A stretch of 64,000 bases of DNA. Source: Silene latifolia. Lineage: Eukaryota > Streptophyta > Magnoliopsida > Caryophyllales > Caryophyllaceae. A program made the position numbers and the translations under genes. The stretch covers positions 199,891,325 through 199,955,324 of the forward strand of contig NC_133536.1 of the NCBI RefSeq assembly GCF_048544455.1, read 5' to 3'. This document shows positions 34,065 to 46,510 of this stretch, piece after piece. The notes beneath the pieces are model-generated. The model had not been told where the DNA came from. It was given only the letters and a program-made list of their open reading frames with translations, and did not search any database. Numbering within the stretch: position 1 is the first letter of the stretch; each line of letters opens with the position of its first letter.

Positions 34065-35340
34065 GTGTCAAAAAGATTCCCTGAAAAATCACAAGAATAC
34101 AAGCTCAGACATGGAACTCAGGGTGGTTTTCAGAGTACCTACCAGGGTGGTCATCAGAGTGGATATCAGGGTTCAGGCTCCAAGAGCTACAAACCAGGAA
34201 TGAACAAGGGAAAACAAGGTGCTGGTTTCAAGCATGGAAAGTTTGCTGCTAATGCCATGACAGGTGAAGGCCAACACAACTCTGCAGGGTCTATCACTTT
34301 GACTACTCAACAATTTGAACAGCTGATGAGCAATCAGAGTGGCAAAGGCAGCTATCCTGAAACTGAGGATGAGCTTGAGGCCAACTTTGCAGGTATGGCT
34401 TACCTAAACTGTAGTTATGCTGCTAACACCACACAAGAGTGGATAATAGACTCTGGAGCTTCTAATCACATGGTTTCTGATCTTAATGTCTTGGAAAATA
34501 TAAAAATCTTGGACAAGAAACACAAGATAAATCTACCTAATGGAGAGACCACCACTGTGTCTCACTTAGGTACATACACATTTGACAATGGCCTGATCCT
34601 AAAGAATGTTCTATTTGTTCCTGCCTTCAAACATAATTTGTTGTCAGTTCAAAAACTAACACAAGATGAAAGTTGCTATGTGATATTTTATGCCAAGTTT
34701 TGTGTCATTCAGGACTATCATACCAGGAAGACTAAGGGAATTGGAAGAGAAACCAAGGGTGTTTATTACTTATTAAATAATGACAGTCAGTCACACCCTA
34801 AGTTAGTTAATCAATCTGCTAAGATGAAGTACCCAACTCTATGTAATGCTAATGTTTCTGTTGAAATAGGAAAGGATTCAGGTGGCATATTTTCAAAGCC
34901 TTGTAATGCACCTGATCCTATGTGTAATGGTCTGCCTAATATCAATGACAAGTACTCTGATGTTTGGCACTTGAGAATGGGACATGCTCCTGATGACAAA
35001 TTAAAGTTTATTCCAACTATTCACAAACATCATACACAAAAATCCAAAAGAATTTGTATCACATGTTCCATGGCAAAACAAACCAAGTTACCATTTCCCA
35101 TCAAACTCCACAGTACCACTGGGATCTTTGATCTGGTTCATGTGGATGTATGGGGACCATATAGGAAAGAAACAAGAACCAAACATAAATATTTTCTGAC
35201 ATTGGTTGATGACTATAGCAGGGCTACTTGGGTTTATCTGATGCATCATAAATCTGAGGCTGCTCAAATGCTTAATATCTTCTATACTTTCATAAACAAT
35301 CAGTTCAATAAGACCATCAAAATATTGAGATCGACAATGC
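34065..35340 (+). pseudogene. Copia protease and integrase
   Basis: Gly/Gln-rich gag end (FQSTYQGGHQSGYQG), then the protease active site WIIDSGASNHMV (about 34441). Next is the integrase HHCC finger (WHLRMGHAP ... CITCSMAKQ, 34967-35075), then VHVDVWGPYR with the first catalytic Asp and LVDDYSRATWV. The frame breaks at 35331, within the block holding the second catalytic Asp, where the sequence reads AGATCGACAATG. Another shift follows within 50 bases, after which the catalytic Glu block ([10 protein letters not shown]) appears in another frame at 35424. Confidence 0.8.
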
Positions 35341-35374
35341 ACTTGAGCTCACGAGGGAGACAAAGAAAGAATTT

Positions 35375-37720
35375 TTGTTGTCAAAAGGTATCTGGCAACA
35401 AACTAGTTGTGTTGATAGACCTCAACAAAATGGGGTAGTGGAAAGAAAGCACAGACACTTACTTGAAATCAGTAGAGCAATAAGATTTAGCTCTGGCTTA
35501 CCTTTGTCTTTTTGGGGGGATTGTGTCTTAACTGCTGCTTACCTCATCAACAGATTGCCTACTCCACTCCTGAAAAACAAGACACCATATGAAGTACTAT
35601 TTAACAAAGCACCTAATTATGATATGCTGAGAGTATTTGGGTGTCTAGCAATGGTCTACAATCCTGTGAGAGACAAGGACAAATTCCTCCCAAGGGGTAT
35701 TCCTTGCATTTTTGTAGGATATCCTTTGTCCCAGAAGGGTTACAAAGTCTATGATATCATTCAAAAAAGGGTGTTTGTATCTAGAGATGTCAAATTCCAT
35801 GAATCGTGTTCCCTTGCAAAATCAAAAACTTTGTGCGCTTCATTCCATCCCTACACTCAGGGAAATACCAACCAGACACTCCTCCAATGGTGGAGTCCAG
35901 TGTAGACTTTGTGGACCCTGAAAGCCACCCAGAAGAGCAACATGTGCCAAATGAAGCCCCCACTCTTGATACTCCTTCTCAGGAGGCTCACTCTCCACCA
36001 GGGATTGACACTGCATCAGCAAGACCCAGCAGGGAACGAAGAGCTCCTGTGTGGACTAAGGACTTCATTGTTGATAATCCAGTCTTGGCTCCATCCACTA
36101 TAGCCAATGTGGTGCAACTTCACCTAGAAAGGTCCTTTGCTGGTCACATTAGCACTTCCATCACTGAAATTGATCCTCTCACATTTCAAGAAGCCATTCA
36201 ACATCCTAAATGGATTCAAGCCATGAATGCTGAACTACAAGCCCTACACGAAAATAACACCTGGATCCTTACTGAACTTCCTAAGGGAAGAAAAGCCATT
36301 GGGTGTAAATGGATATATAAGACTAAATACAATCCAGATGGCTCAGTTGAGAGATATAAGGCCAGGTTGGTAGTGCAGGGGTTCAGGCAAATGTATGGTA
36401 TAGACTATGATGAGACATTTGCTCCTGTGGCAAAAATGTCCACTGTAAGAGCCCTTCTTGCCATCATTGCTATCAAAGATTGGGACACCTGTCAGATGGA
36501 TGTGGCCAATGCCTTTCTCCATGGAGAACTGTTGGAAGAAGTCTACATGAAGTTGCCTCAGGGATATTGTGATGGAACTTTACAGTCTTTTGGCCAGGGG
36601 GAGAGTATCCCATCTGCTACTACAGGGAAGGTGTGCAAACTGCTAAAATCCCTCTATGGCCTGAAGCAGGCTCCTAGACAGTGGTTCTCTAAATTGTCTC
36701 AGGTCCTCCTTTCATGTGGGTTCAAACAGTCACATGCTGATCATTCCCTTTTTATCAAGCAACAACATGGCAGCACCACAGTGGTCCTCATCTATGTAGA
36801 TGATATGGTCATTGCAGGAGATTCCTCGTCTGAAATACAAAAACTCAAGGATCATCTCCATAGTTCCTTCAACATGAAGGATCTAGGTCAGTTGAACTAC
36901 TTTCTTGGTTTGGAAATTACCAGAAGTAGTGCTGGTATATTCATCTCTCAGCAGAAATACACCCTAGATTTGTTAAAAACTTTTGGTATAGATAAATCTA
37001 GGGCCATCCAACTACCTGTCAACCCTATTATCAAATTGGAACCAGGCAAGGGAACTCCTCTACCTTATCCTGACACTTACAGAAAACTGGTTGGTAAACT
37101 CATTTATTTGACCATTTCAAGACCGATATTGCCTTCTCTCGTGCAACTTCGAGCCAATTCCTCCAAGCTCCTACCTCGATCATATGCAAGCAGCTAGAAG
37201 AGTCTCGAGGTACCTCAAATCAAACACTGGTCGGGGGATATTATTTGCCAAGAACTCGGCTCAAGAAAGGCAACTCACGACCATCGTGACTCGATTGGGC
37301 TTCTTGTGCCTTGAGAAAATCCACTCTTTGGGTTCTCATTCTCCTTGGGGACTCTCCTATCTCATGGAAATCAAAGAAGCGATCAGAGTGTCCAGATCAT
37401 CTCACAAGCGAGAATACGGGGCTATGGCCATGACCACCTGTGAGGTCACCTGGCTATTTCAAATATTCCAAGACTTAGGGCTCCAACACTTGGGTCCAAA
37501 GACACCCGAAGTGTGACAATCAAGTCGCCTTGGCCATAGCTGCAAACCCCGTTTACCATGAACGTACTAAGCATATAGAGGTTGATTGTCATTTTATCAG
37601 AGAAAAGATCCAACAAGGCCTTCTTACTACTTCCTATGTTAACACTAAAGAGCAGGTAGCAGATGTGTTTACCAAGTCTTGTCCTGTTTCACAACATCAC
37701 TATCTCTTGTCCAAGATGGG
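35375..37720 (+). pseudogene. Copia integrase C-terminus, RT and RNase H
   Basis: From 35424 the frame shows [18 protein letters not shown] and the end of integrase. A shift near 35880 leads to the RT: WIQAMNAELQALHENNTW, KARLVVQGFRQ, TCQMDVANAFLHGEL, and YVDDM at about 36793. Near 37120-37190 several closely spaced breaks precede RNase H. That domain reappears as MQAARRVSRYLKS and, further on, [18 protein letters not shown] (about 37575), with the end of the region near 37720. The catalytic RT motif is intact; the reading frame as a whole is not. Confidence 0.8.
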
Positions 37721-37746
37721 AGTTTCATCAGGATTACACTCTCATC

Positions 37747-37757
37747 TTGAGGGGGAG
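37747..37757 (+). other. Polypurine tract of the copia element
   Basis: TTGAGGGGGAG directly before the 3' LTR is the typical copia plus-strand primer tract. Confidence 0.85.
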
Positions 37758-38073
37758 TATAAAGAAGTGAACTTAGAAAATAATACTACATGCACAACAA
37801 CCAAAGCAACAAAAGGAAGACTCAGAAAAGAAGCTGATAGAAGGAGCTAGCTGCCAGCTTTCTTGTACTATATGCAAACTTTGCATCACGGTCCATAGTG
37901 TTATCCATTGGTTAATAACCAGGAATGTATTTAATAAAACTAGACTCATCTGTACTCTTTGATAATTTAAAAAGAAATACAATTCTAACAACTACAAACT
38001 CATCTTCAATGCTTGACACTGTCTTCTACTTCCTACTGTCAATCTTTAATGCATCAATATGTTAAACTCAACA
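37758..38073 (+). repeat. 3' LTR of the copia element
   Basis: 316 bp, differing from the 5' LTR at its second base (TA instead of TG) and at two internal transitions (near 37908 and 37922). It ends AACTCAACA and is followed by the ATTTG duplication. Confidence 0.92.
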
Positions 38074-38078
38074 ATTTG

Positions 38079-39881
38079 CAGTTTTGTGCTTAAAATCTTA
38101 AGTTTTTAACTTAAAATCCAAAACTATCAAAATTACATAGTTGACACCTCAACTTGAAATCTTAAAAGTTTTTTCAGTTAAGATCCAAACTTTTAGCATA
38201 AATTCTAAAGTTTTTAGTCTAAAATTCAATTTAAATCTACTTAAAATTATCATGTTAGCCAATAATTTAAGACCTAAGCTTTTCTACTCTAAAAGTCTAG
38301 AACATTATAACTAAGCTTAACATACGAAGTATTTCTCTCAAGACCCCGTATTTCAATTTTAGTTACCTATTGACGATATCAACGCCGATCATTGTTCTCT
38401 TTTATTTCACCCTTCAAATCATTCCATTTTATAAAAGTTAATATAAGAGATTTTATTAGCTAATATGGGACTCGAACCCATACCATGTGCAATGCACATA
38501 CTCTTCCATTTGAGCTAATTAGCTTTTGACAAAATATATAAAAATAGACCTTTCAATTTGTTACTCCCTCCAGGTAGATTAAAATCCATGTTTAATATAA
38601 CAAGTTTGTTTTCTATTTGAGTACTTTTTTTCTAAAACAAGTTTTGAACTTAAAACACCTAGATTTTAAGTTAAAATCCAGGTTTAATAATTGAATACTA
38701 GAGTTTAGATTGGGATTTCAAAGTAAACTACTCCGTATTTATGTTGTTTTGAAGTTAAAACAATGAGTTTTCAAACTAAAACCTAAAATCTCAAATCGCA
38801 TACTTTAACTTGTCAACTCATAAATAATAAATAATACGAGTACTTCGTAAATATTAGTGCGAAAGATTTGATGGCAATCTATCGTATTAAAATATTGTGT
38901 AAAAGAAGCTTTGCATCCTCCACCATCCACTAAAACTTACCATATACCACTAGAAAAAAATTAAAAAAAAACTTATAACAACGAAACACATCATTCATTT
39001 GTATAAAATGATTACAATGAAATTACTGTGAACTATCAAATTGACACAGAAGTTCATCCAAACTTGACATATAATTAAGAAATAAACCTTGGTTGAAAAC
39101 ATACCTAGCTTGTTTTAATGCGAGCGATGATGAGTTTCAGGTCGTCGATCTTAGATTATTCACTTAAAGATGGAGTTTTAGGTGTATAAATTAGGAGATG
39201 TGGAGGGAAACAGAGAGAAGAGATTTGAGAGAGGTGAATGAATTTTGTTGGTTCATTGTAGAAGATGATGTAAACTGCCACAAATTGAGAAAGAGTGAAA
39301 ATGGCTGAGATGGGAAAGTAAAATAAAACGAAAAACATAAATGGTAGATAAGAAGTTTGTAAACTAGCACAAATTTTGTTGGGCTTTTGATTAAAGGGCT
39401 TGTCTTATGGTATAAGACCGCCTTACTAAACAATTTGTGTTGAAAATAAGCATGATGAAGCGGGTCGGGCTAAGTTGGCCCTCCACATTGGCCAAATCTA
39501 GTTAAGAATTTTAATCCATTCTCATGAACATGGATCAAACACATGGCCTTTTGATTCAAAGATAAAGTGAACAACTGCAACACTAATCCAATTTGATTTA
39601 TTACTCATATCCTTATATAAGCTTGTCTTATACAAGAATTTGGTTATAAAAAAAGTGTTTTGTATCTATTTTCTTGAGTTTTATTTTATTTCTAATCAAT
39701 GACCATGATTTTCAAGTAAGATTACTTCACTCACTATTAGTAATTCGAAAGCTCAAATAAAACAAGTAAACAAGTGAACAAGAGAGAGAGTAAGTCCCTC
39801 TTTTATTTTGGCATTGGATTTGTTGAAATTGAATTTGACAAAATCTCATCCCTTATATGCTAAAAAAACACAAAATCTCAT
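38079..39881. other. Intergenic AT-rich region
   Basis: Many degenerate repeats of CTTAAAATC-like words (38080-38800), a tRNA-like sequence (38458-38524), a few ACTCCGTA words, and a hairpin TCTTATGGTATAAGACCG near 39402. Short frames here have no recognisable domain. No gene was seen. Confidence 0.5.
38458..38524 (-). ncRNA. tRNA-like sequence, probably a pseudogene
   Basis: On the minus strand AGCTAAT at the 5' end pairs with ATTAGCT at the 3' end. A D-arm-like GCTCAAATGGAAGAGT follows, then a hairpin with loop GCATTGC, then a perfect T arm (ATGGG TTCGAGT CCCAT). Length is only about 67 bases, position 33 is C instead of U and the variable region is short, so it is unlikely to be a working tRNA. 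It may be the head of a SINE or a degenerate tRNA copy. Confidence 0.4.
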
Positions 39882-40055
39882 TGAAGACGGACACTATCCA
39901 TCACAAGTTGAAGACGGATAGTGCCCCTCTCACAATATGCAAGTGGCAATATTTATGGGGTGCTTCATTTTCCCCCACTTGCCCTCCCACTTGCCTTATT
40001 GTGAGAGGGGCACTATTCGTCTTCAGCTTGTGACGGATAATGTCTGTCACAAGCA
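39882..40055. mobile_element. Foldback MITE (GACGGAT family)
   Basis: Arms of about 60 bp: GAAGACGGATAGTGCCCCTC ... CAAGTGG on the left, against CCACTTGCC ... GAGGGGCACTATTCGTCTTC on the right, around an AT-rich centre. The outer part repeats GACGGA ... CATCACAAG / CTTGTGACGGATAATG. A closely related copy lies at 53197-53348. Confidence 0.65.
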
Positions 40056-40714
40056 AGACCGACTGGCTAAAAAATTAACCCATCTTAAAAAATTACGCTC
40101 AAAACTCCCGCCCGTGTATGTTAAAGAGTACTGCAAAATTGCGCTCTGTTATATTCTGACTAATTCTTATTCTCTAAATATACTTTAGCCAAATCTTTTC
40201 TAAATATACCCAGTGTTAATTGGCTCCACTAATTGACAAGTATATACCGTTAATACATACATATTGAAATGATTTAATGTTTGATCTCGAAGAGTTGAAC
40301 AATTTGGGAAAAAAATTTACCCAATTCTTATTTTTGGTGTACATTTACGTTTAATTAAAGATTTTAGGAACAACAAAAAGAACACATTTTGCTTAAAAAT
40401 GTTATTTCAAAGGTAGCATGTTCACAAGCTTAAAAAGTTGGATAACACGTACAAAATAACAAAGTTAAAGGCTAACAGGTGAATTTTCCGTATAAAAAAT
40501 ACTCCGTATATGATAACAAAATAGGTGTGGTGTGTTGATTACTCATTTACCCTTTATTCAAGTGATCACGACTCACGAGTTAGATCCGAACCCATAGGCC
40601 ATAGCCATGAGAAGATGAGAATAAAGTAAACACATTGGCCAACCCGTTTACCTCGTCAAATAACAAGACCAATCAATTGAGCATATACGATGCGTTTAGA
40701 CGCTACATGAATAT

Positions 40715-40752
40715 GGCGGGAAACACACTAGTCTCGTCAAATTGGCGGGAAA
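40715..40752 (-). promoter_or_regulatory. Two E2F binding sites upstream of ETG1
   Basis: GGCGGGAAA occurs at 40715-40723 and again at 40744-40752, i.e. TTTCCCGCC on the minus strand, the consensus for E2F/DP factors. They lie 144-181 bp before the ATG. The gene is known in Arabidopsis as an E2F target, so their position supports S-phase control. Confidence 0.75.
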
Positions 40753-40895
40753 ACCCCCACACCCCCACTATTACTACTACTAACTTGTATCCCTCTCAAT
40801 ACGCCGCAACCCCTTCAATCTCACCCTCCTCACTCTCACTCAACATTTAACACCACCGCAAATCCGCCCTTAGAATATTAAAATCCCTTTTAAAA

Positions 40896-43800
40896 ATGGT
40901 GGGACCACAGTACGATTGCGTCGCTAACCCACTCGGAGCCGTCCGATTGACTTTCGACAAAGCCCTATCCGACGGCCTCAATCCTTCCTCCGCCGACGAT
41001 CAAGATTGGGGCGTCGTTGACCTTTTCCGCCAATTCCTTTTCGATAATGACGGTTTTACTCAGGTACCGTCTTTTTATTGTCCTCATTTGACTTTCGTGT
41101 TTACTTATGTTTGACCAATCATTTTAGACATACTCTGATACTCACTCCGTCCAAATCAATTGTTTAACTTTAATTAAAATACTTCTCGCAAAGAATAAAA
41201 AAAAAAAAGTAAACAAATGATTTGGGCGGAGCCGTAGATTTTAAGCTTCTACATGAATTTTTTGAATTTATTGTTAGAGCTTTAATAATTTTGACCTTTT
41301 TTTTTTTACGCTTTTTAATCATTAAGCAAAGTGTAGCGCTTGAATTGCAATAGAGCAGTGGCGTAACCAAAATTCATAGTTAGGAAGTGGTGGAGCGAGG
41401 GGGCTAGCAGGGGCGCTCGCCCCCGCAGGCGTTTGAAAATTTTCGAGGTCTCCTTATAATATTACCCTTCTGCCCTGCTGAAAAATTTCGTTCCCGCTGA
41501 CTTAAAATCCTGGTTTCGCCACTTAGGATAAAATTCATGGGTTAAACTATTGATGCTATAACTTAAACTAGATTAAAAGTCGAAAATTTTAACTAAAAAT
41601 TTCTAATTTAGCGCTTGGGGGTGACCGCCCCCTGAAAGCCTCCTTGGTTCCACCAATGTTAATGGATTTTTAATAATAATTGCAGGTACCGATTCTTAAT
41701 GCGACGAGTGTGAAGTATATTCAGCCTAATACATTGGTTAGGGTTCGAGCAATGGTACAGGATATGTTGGGGAATGAATTCTATGTTGGTGCTTACAAGG
41801 TGTGACATTAGTAGATTTAATGTTTTACTTCTTCGGTCTCAACTGATTCTGTACGTTTTTAGTCATTTATGAGGAGTATTTTGATCAAACGTAAAGAATC
41901 AGTTGAGAAAGATGAAATATATGCAGAAAGTATTGTGCTTTGTTTATTGATTATGTTGTATTATTTGTGAATTTAGGATGGATCAACTTGGAAAACAAAC
42001 AAATATTCAGATGTTTGTCAGCTTCAAATGGATTTGTCGCCTGATATGCGCTTATGGGAGCGTCGCTTGCTTTATTGTGTCCCTGTGAGTTTCACTTTCT
42101 TTGAGCTTAATTTCGGTTATATGATACTCATTTGTGGCGGCAAGTGTTTGCATTGTGAGACTAGAGTGAGTTGGTTGTGTTTGTAGAATAAAGAAAGGCC
42201 GAAAATATTATTTGTTGATTGTGTTAAGTGAATTTTGTATGAAGAATTGAAGAAGAAAGCTGGAAATGTGACTGATTTTTTCTATGTGTGTGTAGGTGCC
42301 GGGGATGAATTCATGGGCAGAACCTTTGGAATTTCTGTCTAATCAACATAAGAATTGGACTTCACAGCGGGAAAAGCGTCAGAGAGACGGTGATGAAGCT
42401 GTTGACCATATGGAATTGGTAAGCTCTTTATTATAGTATGTGTATTGCTATACGTATGACAAACCTTATCATATACCAGATGAAATGATGAAAATTGTTA
42501 TGTTTTGTTGTTTTGCCACAAGTAATAGTAATGAAATCGCATTTTGCAGTTTACTCAATGTGATCAAGAGGGTACTAAATGTTTTAAGTTTTAAATATAT
42601 TTAAGGCATGGCATTTTGACTGTTAAACTCTTGATGCTTTGTTATGTATTGTGAGTCTGAGGGATGTCGATGAAGCTGGTGTTCCTCTAGACTCTAGAGC
42701 TTGCTAGGCTTTGAATCTTTGATGATTGTTTAATGGTGGGGTGATGGCTGGAGCAGTAAATAGCATGTGTTTTGATGCCTGAATACTAGGGGATCTAATA
42801 AGTTTCGAGTTCTATATCAGTTTTGTGTGCCTTGATGAGCTTGGGACGGGTACTAGGGTCCTTTAGTACTCCAGATAGTTAGCGTCTCTTGCAGACTTGG
42901 ATAATCTACAAGGAAACTACTTAGTTTTGATGGTTTGAGGGTGTTTATGGCTGCTATGTTATTTCTTGTTCTGTTGTTTTGTTTTTTAGACTAAGCTAAG
43001 GTGGTTGTCTCTTGGCAGGGCCCAAATCAAGACTTTCAAGTTTCTCCTTGTAAAAGGATGGTGAGTGAACCCCATCTTATTTATTACAACGTAATCAGTA
43101 TTACAATCGAATCAAGATGTTTTATACTTTATGTGTTCTGATATACTATGTTTGGTAAATTTGTCGAGGTCCCTTGGTTGAGTAGAGTGATAGGTCAAAA
43201 TGTTCAGAAAAGTCGTTTGTGATTTCCATATTTTCAATTGGGATTTGGCTTTGTTGTGTCTTAAATTGGACCTTGAGTTTTTTACTCCTTATGCAACCTT
43301 GATTTTTAGAGGATTGCAACCTAGGGACTGTTAGAGCTTATTACTTTCCCTCCCCATCTTTCCAAGTAAATGTGTGTGACATATTTCTGACCTATTTAAG
43401 TATTTCTTAACCACAGAGAGAAGAGGGGTGTCCTTCCTCATCTGAAACGCAGCTAAACTCAGTTAATGGAGATACCGCTGCTGCCTTTTCTCCGCGATCT
43501 GATCTTGATGCAACATCTTTTCCTTGTCTGGTTAAGGTAAGCGTCACAATTAATAAGCAGTTTACAGTTTGTGGCTGATGTAAAAAAATCACTTGAAGAT
43601 GCTCTTGTATATTGCTATAGCTTAATATTGAGCATGTAAATGCACCTTTCCCTGTGCAGGTGTATAACTCACCCGAGTCTGATATAAAACTGAATGAAAT
43701 CTTTGAGTTTATTGGAGTCCTTAGTTTTGATTCAGAGCCAAGTGTAAACCAGGAAGAGGCTGATCAGCTGTCAAGCAGCCTTTATGAAGATGAATTGGCA

Positions 43801-46210
43801 CAATTACCCTCAGTGAAGGTAAGGTTTGCAAGCCGCATCTTGAATTTCGATTTAAAAGTTCTTAGGTCTCATATAGCTAGTTAGCCTAGTTTCCATGACA
43901 TCTGGCTGAGTAGTTTGGAGCCTTTAGGTCCTTTGGTAACCCTAAAAGGATCTAATACCAGAAAAATAAAAGTTTTTTTTCCCCATAGACGTAAGCTTAT
44001 TACTCAACCTTTGCTTCATGCGTTGATGACTTTGAGTTCGCTGAAAACCTTTGACAATTCTGTATTTGCACAAAGGATGTTTCTAAATGCTTCGTTGGTA
44101 GCCAAGTCAATATAACTGGTTCATCTTGCAGGTACCACGTATCCACTGTATTGCGCACAGGAAGCTTGATGTGCACGACTTTGTTCAGGGCTCACCCATG
44201 AGTGAAGTAATTATAAACCTTTCTATTCTGGCTTGTGTTTTCTCTTTCAGTCTCATTCTCCATTGGATTACATGTTAACTTCGATATGGTTACTTGTAGC
44301 CTAATCCTTCACTGTTCAAAAGCATAAGGGACAGCTTGCTTACTCACCTCACAACAGTTCTTGGAAATGATGGAGTAGCAGCTCAGTTTCTGTTGTTGCA
44401 CTTGTTATCTCGGGTTAGTTTTTCCCCTCATAGCCATAATGATTGTCTCAAGAGTTGCCTGATCTGCAATTGTTGAAAAGGGACAGTCTTAAACATGAAA
44501 CGAACTCATGAACCGTGTAATTAAATGAGAAATAGTATACAAGTATTTGTTCTTTATGCAAGGCTTTCTAATTATGATAATTGTTTTAGGACTTGTGTGT
44601 TGGGTAAGCCTTGGAACTTGAAGCCTTGGAACTTGTATAGAGAAGTCCAAAGTTAAACCAAGGAGTTCAAATAGTCACTCCTTGGATTCTTGGATTTATT
44701 TGTAGCTCTGTCACAATTTTTTTAAAATTTTATAATCTAAATTGCTCTTATTTGGTAACTTTAGCGTGTTCATGTGTTCGTATATCCAGGTTCATGGTAG
44801 AATTGATGCTGTGGCTGTGGGAAAGCTTTCACTTAACCTGACTGGCTTTAGCAAGGAAGCTGCATCAATATTTGCGAGCCCTCTCACTCTCACAATGAAG
44901 AAACTACTCCCTTTCACACAGCACATACCTCTCACAATTGAGTATCTTAATACTGCTTGCCTTGCCCCCAAAAAGGATTATCAGGCAAACAGGTATGTAG
45001 TTTAATACTTTTTCATCCTTGTATTCGTTGAGTAATCTTCCATTATCTTCCGTTCTTTACACTTCTATTGTTGGACAACAGATTGGTTCCTGGAGTTCTG
45101 CAGCTGGCTGAAGGTTCGCACGTGATCATAGACGAGACACAATTGCAGGCAGGAACCCTCAACTCTATAGGAGTTGAAAATGCAAGATCATTGAAGAACT
45201 TGACGGAATTGCAGAAGGTAGTGTTCAAAACTACACTACGGAAATGCAATTCTGGACGTAATTTTTTTTTTTGGGTCATCTAGAACACAGCAGTAAGGCT
45301 GTGTACATCTGCCTCCTATACCCGCAACTTGGGGAAACCCTTTAGGCAGTGTCGTAATGGTGGATTGAATGACTATCTAGCCCTTTTCACCAACACACTT
45401 TTTTTTTCAGGTTGAATACGATTTTCAGTATTACAAAATGGAGATGCCAGCAGATGTTCAGTTGCTCATTCTATCAGAGGGAAAGTCCAATTTACTGCCA
45501 GCAGATTTAGTACTTCCTTTTCAGCCTGCATCAACAATGTCATCGGAAACTGTAGATGAAACAGTACTGCAGGCTTGGAGATGGTACTTGGCCAATCTTA
45601 GATTGCTGGATCACACAATTAGTCCAGAAATGCAGCTGGTACTACTCTTAAATTTGGCTTCTTAAACTGTCATTTTTCTGCACAAAATAGTACGAGGAAT
45701 GGTCTTACATGTGATATATAAGTCAGGCTTTAAATTGAGGGATATATAAGTATTTTGGTTTGTCTCACATGTGAGACCGTCTCATACAAGGCTCAATGGC
45801 GCTATCCAGAGCTTTCGACACTGATCTGTGATTTTGCTGTGGATATATTCATACATCTATTCCATTGCTTATTAAAATCCCGTTTCAGGTTGTTGAAAAT
45901 GATCTAGTTGCAGCAAAACAAGCAGATCGAAGCTTAGGGGCCTCTGATATGAGCAGGTTTGTAAGAAACAATTGTTCATTAAAATTTCGTCACAGAAGCA
46001 AACTTAATATCCTCTTCTGTGAACCTCTATTTCATTTTATCTTTCTGTTGATATATTATGAACTTATGAACAATGTTATTCATACATGTTTGCAGACTGC
46101 TGTCAATGGGTAGACTTATGTCATTGAGCTATGGCGACACGTCTCTATCAGCCGAACACTGGCAAATGGTGAAGGAAATGGAGAGGCTCAGAAAAGAGAG
46201 GGTCAGGTGA
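40896..46210 (+). CDS. ETG1: MCM-binding protein ETG1 (E2F target gene 1)
   Basis: Nuclear replisome factor that binds MCM2-7 and is needed for replication and sister-chromatid cohesion. Fourteen exons join in frame: 40896-41063, 41686-41799, 41977-42084, 42296-42418, 43019-43060, 43417-43536, 43660-43818, 44132-44206, 44300-44413, 44790-44992, 45082-45217, 45411-45638, 45889-45956, 46096-46210. The product is 590 residues, the usual plant length. Recognisable blocks are VGPQYDCVANPLGAVR, NTLVRVRAMVQDMLGNEFYV, CVPVPGMNSW, RIHCIAHRKLDVHDF, AAQFLLLHLLSRVHGR, and the C-terminal SLSYGDTSLSAEHWQMVKEM. All introns are GT-AG. Two E2F sites lie upstream. It looks intact. Confidence 0.93.
41356..41657. 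mobile_element. MITE-like insertion in ETG1 intron 1
   Basis: Begins CAGTGGCGTAACCA and contains TGGTTTCGCCACTT (41511-41524) and later TCCTTGGTTCCACCA (41643-41657), inverted versions of the start. GGGGGCG/CGCCCCC tracts lie inside. Such 'CAGTGGCGgAgCCA' ends are common in small plant DNA transposons. Which right end is the true one is not resolved. Confidence 0.5.
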
Positions 46211-46510
46211 AGTTGCCTTGTCTAACCATAATTGTGTCATATAGACGACACAAGATAGATCTCACCTCTATCTTTGGTGCAATGTATCTTCGTATGTTAT
46301 ATAGGATCTATATTACTCAGACTCGGTTGTAAGTGCCCGAATCTTGAAATAACTGTTTATGAAAATCTTCACATTTTTAAATCAGAATTAAGCGTCCGGT
46401 TATATGAAAAGCAACTTCATCTCATTGCAGCAATTATAATACATGATATAATTTATTTTAGAATAGAAATTCAAATTCAATAATCATACAATATGTAAGC
46501 TTGTTTATCA

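Larger units (their letters stand above)
32657..38073 (+). mobile_element. Ty1/copia LTR retrotransposon
   Basis: A 5417 bp element flanked by the 5 bp duplication ATTTG (32652-32656 and 38074-38078). It has two 316 bp LTRs that differ at only three positions, all transitions, so it is young. The order gag, protease, integrase, RT, RNase H identifies the copia superfamily. The coding region carries many single-base frame breaks despite the near-identical LTRs. The lineage within copia was not assigned. Confidence 0.93.
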
